Assembly: GCA_017534745.1 (NCBI GenBank)
Contig: JAFXVX010000007.1
Location: 1-64,000 of the forward strand
From: Bacteroidales bacterium
GTDB lineage: Bacteria > Bacteroidota > Bacteroidia > Bacteroidales > UBA932
DNA length: 64,000 bases
Reading direction: 5' to 3'
This document shows positions 43,372 to 50,942 of this stretch, piece after piece (position 1 is the first letter of the stretch; each line of letters starts with the position of its first letter). The notes beneath the pieces were generated by a model. The model made no database searches and was not told where the DNA came from. It was given only the letters and a program-made list of their open reading frames with translations. The position numbers were made by a program, and so were the translations under genes.

Positions 43372-43947
43372 TCAGGAGAATATTGTTTTGACAAGGTATG
43401 CGAATTCTTTGTAGGCAAAGGTGTCGGAGAGCTCGCTGAGACTCTCCACGAGACCCTCGTAGTGCCACTTGTGGGAGGCTTTGTCCTTGACGTGGAAAAT
43501 GTCCCAGATCCTGTCTCCAATGACCATCCAGTCACGGTAAATGGCCCTCGCGTTGGAAAGCTTGTCTCCAAGGGCGACGATTTTGGCGTCGCGGGAGGCT
43601 GCGGCAAGGCGGTCGATGGCCGCCTGCTTCCTGTCGTGCCAGCTGTCCTCTTCGCTCACCCCTTCGGTGAACGCGTCGGACTCTTCCGCGACAAGGGAGG
43701 CGACCCGCTCGCCGAACTCCCTGCGGAGAAGGTCCACCGTCACGTCGGTGTCCTCCACCGTGTCGTGGAGCGCCGCTGCGGCGAGGAGCTCCTGATTGGG
43801 CGTAATGCTCGCCACGATGGCGACAGCCTCGAGCGGATGTACTATATACGGATACCCCTTCCCACGGCGCTCCGTGCCGGAATGGGCCTCTGTGGCAAAG
43901 CGTATTGCCTTGTCGAGAAGGGACGTGTCTGCAGCGGCGTTACTCAT
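43372..43947 (-). CDS. RelA/SpoT-type HD hydrolase (small alarmone hydrolase-like)
   Basis: A 191-residue HD-domain protein like the hydrolase half of Rel/SpoT and MESH1. The metal ligands are His22 (AHSG), His61-Asp62 in LHDTVEDT and Asp128 in VALGDKLSNAR. YPYIVHPLEAV (33-42) is also conserved. It would remove the 3'-pyrophosphate of (p)ppGpp. It is the first gene of a five-gene tight run that ends with a separate synthetase. The gap to the divergent HU-like gene (43948-44029) has no clear consensus promoter on this strand; TATCTTTA is the nearest match. Confidence 0.85.
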   Translation of the reverse strand: MSNAAADTSLLDKAIRFATEAHSGTERRGKGYPYIVHPLEAVAIVASITPNQELLAAAALHDTVEDTDVTVDLLRREFGERVASLVAEESDAFTEGVSEEDSWHDRKQAAIDRLAAASRDAKIVALGDKLSNARAIYRDWMVIGDRIWDIFHVKDKASHKWHYEGLVESLSELSDTFAYKEFAYLVKTIFS

Positions 43948-44005
43948 TTATCGATTCATATATATCGCAGAAAGTGTAAAGATATAATTTTTCCGCGGAA
44001 TTTAT

Positions 44006-44013
44006 TAAATTTG
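44006..44013 (+). promoter_or_regulatory. Putative -7 element of the HU-like operon
   Basis: TAAATTTG matches TAnnTTTG, 16 bp before the ATG at 44030. The -33 position lacks TTTG. Confidence 0.5.
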
Positions 44014-44029
44014 TACCGAAGTTTTGTCT

Positions 44030-44767
44030 ATGGACGCTGCGCTGCTGGCTAATATTGTGAAGGAGCTTATCCTTGACCACGATGCTGTGAGCCTGAAGGG
44101 GCTCGGGCGGTTTGTGGCGAGGGTGGAGCCGTCCACTTTTGCGGACAGGGGGTTTACTGTCAATCCGCCGTACAGGAGGCTGTCTTTTGAGAAGGTGACG
44201 GGGGAGGACAATCTGCTTGAGGAGCGTTTTGTCGCCCTCGCTGGAGGAGATGCTGAGGAGGCAGCCCGCGCGCTCAGTGATTTTATCGCTGACATCCGCG
44301 CCGAGCTGGAGGAGAAGAAGGTTTTCGTGCTCCCGGGTATCGGCCGCCTTCGCGCAACTTCCAGCAACAATTTCTTCCTCGTCGCCGACGAGGATCTGGA
44401 CATCTATCCGGATGGCTTCGGCCTGACTCCCATTTCCATGAGGACCAAGGTGGAGACGCCGGAAGAGGTCAGCGCCGCGGTCGCATCGCTCGGGGAGATT
44501 CTCGCTCCTGAGCAGGAAACTGTGCCGGCGGAAGAGCCGGCTGCCGAGGCGGCGAAGGCTCCTGAAGTTGAGGTAGAGCCCGTTCCGACTCCCAGGCAAC
44601 GCAAATCGCGCTGGCTTGTCCGCACCCTCATCGCTGCCGCCTCCATCGCCGTCGTATTCTTTGGCGGCCTTTGGGCCCTCGGTCGATTCGCCCCCGATTT
44701 CATCGACTCCCTCCTCTATTCCTCCGACGATCTCCAATATGTAAAAATGCTCGATGACCGCTCGTAA
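44030..44767 (+). CDS. HU-CCDC81-like membrane-anchored protein
   Basis: A 245-residue protein. Residues 1-70 and 70-140 look like two HU/CCDC81-type bacterial domains (DHDAVSLKGLGRFVARVEP then FTVNPPYRRLSFEK; second: EEKKVFVLPGIGRLRA). An acidic Pro/Ala/Glu-rich linker at 165-195 is followed by one membrane helix near 203-224, leaving a short tail. HU-CCDC81 proteins are an unstudied Bacteroidota family often paired with SPOR domains; no SPOR is seen here. I start at ATG 44030; an upstream TTG would add two residues. It overlaps the thioesterase gene by 14 bp. Confidence 0.75.
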   Translation: MDAALLANIVKELILDHDAVSLKGLGRFVARVEPSTFADRGFTVNPPYRRLSFEKVTGEDNLLEERFVALAGGDAEEAARALSDFIADIRAELEEKKVFVLPGIGRLRATSSNNFFLVADEDLDIYPDGFGLTPISMRTKVETPEEVSAAVASLGEILAPEQETVPAEEPAAEAAKAPEVEVEPVPTPRQRKSRWLVRTLIAAASIAVVFFGGLWALGRFAPDFIDSLLYSSDDLQYVKMLDDRS

Positions 44768-45527
44768 AGGAAATAAATTCTTCCAGGAGATAGAAGTGCC
44801 GTGCTATGACGTGGACGCGAGGTTTCGTATGAAGCCGGCGGCGTTCATGGACTTTGCGCAGGAGCTCGGGAATATGGCGGCGGACGGGATAGGGTTCGGA
44901 TTCGACTACCTCCAGAAGAACGGGGTGGCATGGGTGCTCTCAAGGATGCATTTCCACTTCGACAAGGCGCCCCGCTGGAGGGACAAGCTGCTGCTCAGCT
45001 CGTGGAGCAAAGGGCCCGACGGGCTGTTTTTCCTGCGTGATTTCCGTCTGGAAAGCCCGGAAGGGGAGTCCTTTGTCCGCTGCACCAGTTCTTGGCTTTT
45101 GGTGGATACGGAGGCCCACAGGCTGTTCCGTGACCCTATAGGGGCCGGAATACTCGCTCTTGGAAACGAGGACCCGGACGATGCCATCGCCGAGAGGGCG
45201 CCTAAGGTGCTGATGCCAAAGGGGATAGAGGCGGAGGATGCCGGGAGCGTCATGGCGTCGTACTCCGACGTCGATTTCCTCGGCCACACCAACAATGCCC
45301 GTTACGCCGTATGGTCTATGGACTGCCTCGACTATGAAGACACTTCTTCCCTCTTCGTGAAGGATGTCTATATAAACTTCAACCACGAGGTGCGTCCCGG
45401 GGAGCCGGTACTGCTCCGGAGAGTCAGGATTGCTACTCCGGACGGCGGGGCCGACTGCTTTGTGGAGGGCCTGCTCGACGGGCGCAACTGTTTCACCGCG
45501 AGAATAATCCTCTCAGCTTCAGAGTAA
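44754..45527 (+). CDS. Acyl-ACP thioesterase
   Basis: Releases fatty acids from acyl carrier protein. The 257-residue protein has a double hot-dog fold pattern typical of FatA-like bacterial acyl-ACP thioesterases: an N-terminal VDARFRMKPAAFMDFAQELG and a second half with DVDFLGHTNNARYAVWSMD, where the Asn/His region forms the active site. The ATG overlaps the HU-like gene and its TAA shares a base with the Nudix ATG, so translation is probably coupled. Confidence 0.88.
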   Translation: MTARKGNKFFQEIEVPCYDVDARFRMKPAAFMDFAQELGNMAADGIGFGFDYLQKNGVAWVLSRMHFHFDKAPRWRDKLLLSSWSKGPDGLFFLRDFRLESPEGESFVRCTSSWLLVDTEAHRLFRDPIGAGILALGNEDPDDAIAERAPKVLMPKGIEAEDAGSVMASYSDVDFLGHTNNARYAVWSMDCLDYEDTSSLFVKDVYINFNHEVRPGEPVLLRRVRIATPDGGADCFVEGLLDGRNCFTARIILSASE

Positions 45528-46117
45528 TGTTTTCCCTGGATTATCCATATAACCCTGCGCCGGTGCTGCCGCGCCCGACGGCCCAGAACCCTTCCAGGAA
45601 GCGTTTCCCGGGTTCCGAGATGCTGCCGGTCATAGATGAGAACGGCACCGTCACCGGCCAGGCGTCGAGAGAGTACTGCCACAGCGGCTCCCGCCTTCTC
45701 CATCCGGTTGTCCACCTTCATATAATCGACCGTTTCTCAAGGATTTACCTCCAGAAACGCGCCCTCACCAAGGACCTCTGTCCCGGCATGTGGGACACCG
45801 CCGTCGGAGGGCATGTAACCTACGGCGAGGAGATCGAGGAAGCCCTCTACAGGGAGGCTTCCGAAGAGCTCGGGCTCACGGCGTTCAACCCGTATTACCT
45901 CGGCACCGATCTCTACGAGACGGAGCGCGACAGGGAGTTTGTCGTCATCTTCGCGGCGGTCGGCTCCTACGACCTTTCTCCTTCAAATGCCGAAGTCAGC
46001 GAAGGCCGCTGGTGGACTCTTAAAGAGATAGACGATCAGTTCGGCAAGGGAGTTTTTACCCCCAACTTTGAAGGCGAATTTGCCAAAATTAGGAAGACCC
46101 TTGAATCCCTCCTCTGA
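45527..46117 (+). CDS. Nudix hydrolase
   Basis: A 196-residue hydrolase acting on a nucleoside-diphosphate-linked or related compound. The Nudix box GHVTYGEEIEEALYREASEELGL is present (partial quotes: GGHVTYGEE, REASEELG). The layout resembles the IPP-isomerase-like YfcD group. An N-terminal 31 residues precede the usual start, and ATG 45620 (MLPVIDENG) is an alternative. It overlaps flanking genes by one base on each side. Confidence 0.85.
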   Translation: MFSLDYPYNPAPVLPRPTAQNPSRKRFPGSEMLPVIDENGTVTGQASREYCHSGSRLLHPVVHLHIIDRFSRIYLQKRALTKDLCPGMWDTAVGGHVTYGEEIEEALYREASEELGLTAFNPYYLGTDLYETERDREFVVIFAAVGSYDLSPSNAEVSEGRWWTLKEIDDQFGKGVFTPNFEGEFAKIRKTLESLL

Positions 46118-48348
46118 TGGCACCGGACCTGGATAAATTCATACTTGACCAGCTTTCAGTCTGGCCTGCGATAGCCCACAACTATCGCATGCTGAGGGCT
46201 ATAAAGGTCAAGCGGGTCGTCGTGGACGGTCTCCCCGTGACCGTCCAATGCAACCCTCAGCGCCTGATTTCGACCGCCGCGAGGACGGATCCCGCCCACC
46301 TCGCTTCCCGCAAATGTTTCCTTTGCGGGGAGAACCGGCCGGCCGAGCAGCACTCCTTCCGCCTGGAAGGCAGGAAGCGCCGTAAATACGACGTATTGGT
46401 CAACCGCTATCCGATATTTCCCAAGCACCTTGTGATAGGCAGCGCCGTCCACGAGCCGCAGTGCATCTGGCACCGTTTCGTGGATATGCTGGAGATGGCC
46501 CGCCAGCTTCCGGACTATACCATATTCTATAACGGCCCCCACGCCGGCGCCTCCGTGCCGGATCACCTCCACTTCCAGGCCTGCCAGAGGAGCTATCTTC
46601 CACTGGAAAGGGCCCTGGACAGGCTTCTTGAGGAAGTCGCGGCCGGCCAGGCCCCGGCTCCGGACCTGGAGTATGTCGCGTCCGTCCGCGATGCCGACCT
46701 TTACCACTACAGGCGTTTTGCCCGCGGCATATTCGCCCTCAGGGCCACGACATCGAAGTCCCTTGCGAAGATGTTCTACAGGCTCCTGGACTGCGCACCA
46801 GTAGAGGACGGCGAGCAGGAGCCGAGGTTCAACGCCCTTGCCTGGTTCACGGGGACCGAGTACCGCGCCGTCGTGATGTGCCGCCGTTGCCACCGTTCGA
46901 GCCACTATTTCGCAAAGGGGCCGGAAAAGGTCACCGTGAGCCCGGGATGCGCCGACATGGCGGGATTCCTGGTGCTCCCTTTCGAAAGCGACTACGAGAG
47001 GATGGATTCGGAGCTCCTTCAGGAGATTCTTTCCGAAGTCACTGTAAGCGGGGAGGTTGAAGAAAAAATTATCTGGCGCCTTGTCAGGAAACAGCCTGAG
47101 ATAGAGGTCGGCATAATGTCCGCCTCGGAGATTGTTTTCGAAGTGATCTCCGACGGCGCCGGCCCGCAGAAGGTCAGCTACCGCGAGGGTAAAATCGATT
47201 ACAACGGCACTCTTTACGACGAGCTCGACTTTGAGGCGGTGACCCCCGCGACACTTTTCGCCGAGCCGTCCTTCATCCTCCACGGTGTGACCATCGGAGT
47301 CGATTTCCACTGGCAGCGCCTGCAGGACCAGACCTTCGCCGGCCGCATCAAGTTTATTCCCGAAAAGGGCAAAGTCACAGCGATAAATGTCATAGGCGTA
47401 GAGGATTACCTTCTCAGCGTCATATCCTCCGAAATGAAATCCACGGCGGACCTCGAGTTCCTCAAGGCCCACGCCGTGATCTCCCGCTCATGGGTAATGT
47501 CCCAGATAAAGGCGAGAAGAGAAGGCCATAAGGCCGCTTCCGGGCCGGCATTCGACAACTCCCCGGCCCTCGTGACCTGGCTGGATTCGTCCGCCCCGCG
47601 CGAGGAAAGCCCGGTGGATGGCCCTCGCCGCATAGTCCGCTGGTTCGACCACGAGGACCACAAGCGGTTCGACGTCTGCGCCGACGACCACTGCCAGCGC
47701 TACCAGGGCCTCACTATGGCCGTCGGCGACAATGTCCGCCGGGCCATCGATGAGACATGGGGAGAAGTGCTAAGCTACGACGGAAATATCTGCGACACCC
47801 GTTTCTCGAAGTGCTGCGGCGGAATGTCCGAACTCTTCTCCACCTGCTGGGCTGACATGGATTACCCTTACCTCAGCCCTGTGTCCGACCCCTGGTGCGG
47901 ACAGGCAGAGCCTGAAGTGCTCTCCAAAGTACTCAACGACTACGATCTCGAGACACGCGATTTCTACCGCTGGAGCGAGCGCATCCCGATAGGGAAGGCC
48001 TCGTCTCTGGTGAAGGAGCGCACAGGCGTCGATCTCGGCCGCATCACGGCCCTCGAGCCGCTCGAGACCGGCCCTTCCGGAAGGATTAAAATCCTCCGGG
48101 TGACGGGCGAAAAAGGCTCCATTGAGGTCGGTAAGGAACTGTATATCAGAAGGATGCTGTCCGACAGCCACCTCAAGAGTTCCGCTTTCACGGCAAAAGT
48201 CTCTCCTAAAGAGATAGTCCTCGAAGGCTCAGGCTGGGGCCACGGCGTAGGCCTCTGCCAGATCGGCGCCGCCGTGATGGCCTCCAAAGGCTTTTCCTAC
48301 AGGGACATCCTGTCGTTCTATTATCCAGGCTCGACTCTCGGAAGATGA
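46117..48348 (+). CDS. HIT-like DUF4922 phosphorylase fused to SpoIID/LytB domain
   Basis: A 743-residue protein. Residues 1-330 match the DUF4922 HIT/galT-like fold, with VPDHLHFQACQ providing the HxHxQ active-site motif and cysteine pairs CFLCGE and CRRC as possible zinc ligands. Residues 335-743 match SpoIID/LytB (GVEDYLLSVISSEM; AHAVISRSW; CGGMSELFSTCW; GHGVGLCQIGA). No signal peptide or membrane helix is seen, so the SpoIID half may stay in the cytosol, or export may use another route. SpoIID proteins usually cut or bind denuded glycan. The AmpG-like gene overlaps the stop (ATGA). Confidence 0.82.
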   Translation: MAPDLDKFILDQLSVWPAIAHNYRMLRAIKVKRVVVDGLPVTVQCNPQRLISTAARTDPAHLASRKCFLCGENRPAEQHSFRLEGRKRRKYDVLVNRYPIFPKHLVIGSAVHEPQCIWHRFVDMLEMARQLPDYTIFYNGPHAGASVPDHLHFQACQRSYLPLERALDRLLEEVAAGQAPAPDLEYVASVRDADLYHYRRFARGIFALRATTSKSLAKMFYRLLDCAPVEDGEQEPRFNALAWFTGTEYRAVVMCRRCHRSSHYFAKGPEKVTVSPGCADMAGFLVLPFESDYERMDSELLQEILSEVTVSGEVEEKIIWRLVRKQPEIEVGIMSASEIVFEVISDGAGPQKVSYREGKIDYNGTLYDELDFEAVTPATLFAEPSFILHGVTIGVDFHWQRLQDQTFAGRIKFIPEKGKVTAINVIGVEDYLLSVISSEMKSTADLEFLKAHAVISRSWVMSQIKARREGHKAASGPAFDNSPALVTWLDSSAPREESPVDGPRRIVRWFDHEDHKRFDVCADDHCQRYQGLTMAVGDNVRRAIDETWGEVLSYDGNICDTRFSKCCGGMSELFSTCWADMDYPYLSPVSDPWCGQAEPEVLSKVLNDYDLETRDFYRWSERIPIGKASSLVKERTGVDLGRITALEPLETGPSGRIKILRVTGEKGSIEVGKELYIRRMLSDSHLKSSAFTAKVSPKEIVLEGSGWGHGVGLCQIGAAVMASKGFSYRDILSFYYPGSTLGR

Positions 48349-49661
48349 AAGCGGAAAGGCGAAATCCCTGGCTCTGGGTCCCGACGCTATATTTCGCGGA
48401 GGGCCTTCCATATTTTATGGTAAACACCATATCCGTCATCATGTTCAAAAAGATGGGTATGGACAACGGCAGCATGGCCTGGTACACCTCGCTGCTGTAT
48501 CTTCCCTGGGTGATAAAGCCGTTCTGGAGCCCCTTCGTGGACCTTGTCCGGACAAAAAGGTGGTGGACCGTCGTGATGCAGATCCTGATGAGCGCGACGT
48601 TCTTCCTTGTCGCTTTCTCACTGCCGGGGCTTTCTCCGGAGGAGATTGCCGGCGGCAGCGCCCCGTCGCTGTTTTCCCTCACACTGGTGCTGTTCTGGAT
48701 CACGGCATTTGCTTCCGCGACCCACGACATAGCCGCCGACGGCTTCTATATGCTAGCCCTGAACGAGAAAGAGCAGTCGCTGTTCGTCGGCATCAGGAGC
48801 ACCTTTTACCGCCTGTCATCGCTGTTCGGGCAGGGAGTGCTCGTCGTTATTGCCGGCCTCATTGAGAAAAGGACCGGCGACATCCCTCTCTCGTGGCGGC
48901 TGACAGTCATAGTCGCTGCCGCCGTGCTGACGGCGATATCGCTGTATCACGTCTTCCTGATGCCGTTCCCCTCATCCGACGCCAGGAGGGACAACGCCGG
49001 CGGCGTTAAGGGCATTCTCGTCTCTTTCGGAGAGACTTTCAGGACATTCTTCAGAAAGCCGCTCGTCTGGCTTACTATCCTTTTCCTGCTGCTCTACAGG
49101 CTTCCGGAAGCCCTTGTGGTGAAGATGATACCGGCTTTCCTCGTGGACCCGGTCTCAAAGGGCGGCCTCGGCCTTTCCACCGTGAGCTACGGCCTCGTCA
49201 ATAACACCGTCGGCGTCATCGGCATCGTCGCCGGCGGCATCCTTGGCGGCGCCTGGGCCTCCCGGGTCGGCCTCAAGCGCTCCCTCTGGCTTATGGGCCT
49301 GAGCCTTGCTCTCCCGTGTGTCGTCTATCTCTATATGAGCCTGACACTTACGCAGTCGATTCCGCTCATCGCGACCTGCGTTTTCATTGAGCAGTTCGGC
49401 TACGGTTTCGGTTTCACGGCGTATATGCTCTACATGATTTTCTTCTCTGAAGGAGAATACAAAACTGCCCATTATTCCCTCTGTACGGCCTTTATGGCGG
49501 CCAGCATGATGCTCCCCGGAGCATTCGCCGGCTACATAGAGACCGCCCTCGGCTACAGCGGTTTCTTCATACTCGTAATGATAACCTGCCTTGCGACAGT
49601 GCTTGCCGTTGCGCTTGTCCGAAGGAAAATACCCGCCGATTTCGGCTGCACAGCAAAATGA
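48345..49661 (+). CDS. AmpG-like MFS importer
   Basis: Predicted inner-membrane importer of peptidoglycan-derived muropeptides. The 438-residue protein has about twelve helices and the AmpG start pattern LYFAEGLPYFMVNTISV and LYLPWVIKPFWSPFVD. The central cytoplasmic loop and C-terminal half fit the MFS. It lies between the SpoIID fusion and NamZ genes, with 4-bp overlaps on both sides, which supports a cell-wall recycling role. Confidence 0.85.
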   Translation: MKAERRNPWLWVPTLYFAEGLPYFMVNTISVIMFKKMGMDNGSMAWYTSLLYLPWVIKPFWSPFVDLVRTKRWWTVVMQILMSATFFLVAFSLPGLSPEEIAGGSAPSLFSLTLVLFWITAFASATHDIAADGFYMLALNEKEQSLFVGIRSTFYRLSSLFGQGVLVVIAGLIEKRTGDIPLSWRLTVIVAAAVLTAISLYHVFLMPFPSSDARRDNAGGVKGILVSFGETFRTFFRKPLVWLTILFLLLYRLPEALVVKMIPAFLVDPVSKGGLGLSTVSYGLVNNTVGVIGIVAGGILGGAWASRVGLKRSLWLMGLSLALPCVVYLYMSLTLTQSIPLIATCVFIEQFGYGFGFTAYMLYMIFFSEGEYKTAHYSLCTAFMAASMMLPGAFAGYIETALGYSGFFILVMITCLATVLAVALVRRKIPADFGCTAK

Positions 49662-50929
49662 TAAAAAAGACACTGATCACAGCTCTCCTTATCAGCCTCT
49701 TCAGCCTGCCCCTCCCGGCGCAGTACTTCTTCGGTTTCGGAGAAGTCAAGACCGGGCTGGAGGTTCTCCGTGAAAAGAAATTCGCAGGCCTCGAGGGCAA
49801 AAGGGTCGGCCTGGTGACGAACCCGAGCGGCGTCGATCGTCAACTCCGTAGCACCATAGATATCTTCTTCGAAGCCCCGGAAGTGAACCTCGTCGCCCTT
49901 TTCGGCCCTGAACACGGCGTGCGCGGCGACGTCTGGGCCGGCGGAAAGGTCTCCGACGGCACCGACCCCGCGACCGGCCTCCCCGTCTTCTCCCTTTACG
50001 GTGCGACGAGGAAGCCCACTCCGCAGATGCTTTCCGGCATAGATGTGATGGTCTATGACATACAGGACGTCGGGACCCGCTCCTACACTTTTATCAGCAC
50101 CCTTGGCCTCGTGATGCGTGCCTGTGCCGAGAAGGGCATCGAGGTAATGGTCCTCGACCGCCCTAACCCTCTCGGCGGCCTCAAAATCGAGGGCCCGTGC
50201 GTCGAGAAAGGCTTTTTCTCCTTTGTCAGCGAATTCAGCATTCCGTATGTTTACGGTCTCACAGTAGGGGAGCTTGCCGGCCTCATCAACGAGGAAGGCC
50301 TCAACTGCGGCCAGAAGGGCGACGAGCCCGCTCTCAGGTGCAAGCTCACCGTCGTCCCTATGCGCGGATGGCGCCGCCGTATGATATATAAGGATACGGA
50401 TCTCCCGTGGGTCCCCCCGTCCCCGAACATACCGGATATACGCTCGGCCATCTGCTATCCTTCCGCCGGCCTTGTCGGCGAATTCAACGACTACCTCAAC
50501 ATAGGTGTCGGCTACACCCTTCCGTTTCAGGTTTTCGCAGCCGAATGGATAGATGCCGACGCTCTCAAGGCGAAACTTGACAGCTATGGCATCGAAGGGA
50601 CAGTTTTCCGCACGATCCATTTCACCCCTTTCTCCGGGAGTAAGTCCGGAAAGCTTCTCCACGGGGTTCAATACTATTACACCGACTACGAATCTGCAGT
50701 CATCACTTTGACCCAGTTTTACGTGATGCAGGCCCTTCAGGAGCTGTATCCGGAGCACAATCCTTTCCCCGGTTCGACAAGAAATGCTATGTTCGACAAG
50801 GTCTGCGGCACGGATTATGTCAGAGAGAGTTTCGCAGGGCGACTGAAAGTCGATGATATCCGGAACTTCTGGATGAAAGATGTCGAAAAATTCAGGGCTC
50901 TCGCAAAAAAATATTATATTTACAAATAA
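49658..50929 (+). CDS. DUF1343 exo-beta-N-acetylmuramidase NamZ-like
   Basis: A 423-residue secreted protein. Residues 1-21 form a signal peptide ending LPAQ. The mature chain matches DUF1343 (LEGKRVGLVTNPSGVDR; LFGPEHGVRGD; YDIQDVGTRSYTFIS; VLDRPNPLGG), the family containing NamZ, which releases MurNAc from glycan ends. In Bacteroidota it commonly accompanies AmpG-like and Mur recycling genes. The start overlaps the importer gene by ATGA. Confidence 0.85.
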   Translation: MIKKTLITALLISLFSLPLPAQYFFGFGEVKTGLEVLREKKFAGLEGKRVGLVTNPSGVDRQLRSTIDIFFEAPEVNLVALFGPEHGVRGDVWAGGKVSDGTDPATGLPVFSLYGATRKPTPQMLSGIDVMVYDIQDVGTRSYTFISTLGLVMRACAEKGIEVMVLDRPNPLGGLKIEGPCVEKGFFSFVSEFSIPYVYGLTVGELAGLINEEGLNCGQKGDEPALRCKLTVVPMRGWRRRMIYKDTDLPWVPPSPNIPDIRSAICYPSAGLVGEFNDYLNIGVGYTLPFQVFAAEWIDADALKAKLDSYGIEGTVFRTIHFTPFSGSKSGKLLHGVQYYYTDYESAVITLTQFYVMQALQELYPEHNPFPGSTRNAMFDKVCGTDYVRESFAGRLKVDDIRNFWMKDVEKFRALAKKYYIYK

Positions 50930-50942
50930 AAACAGTCTCGTC

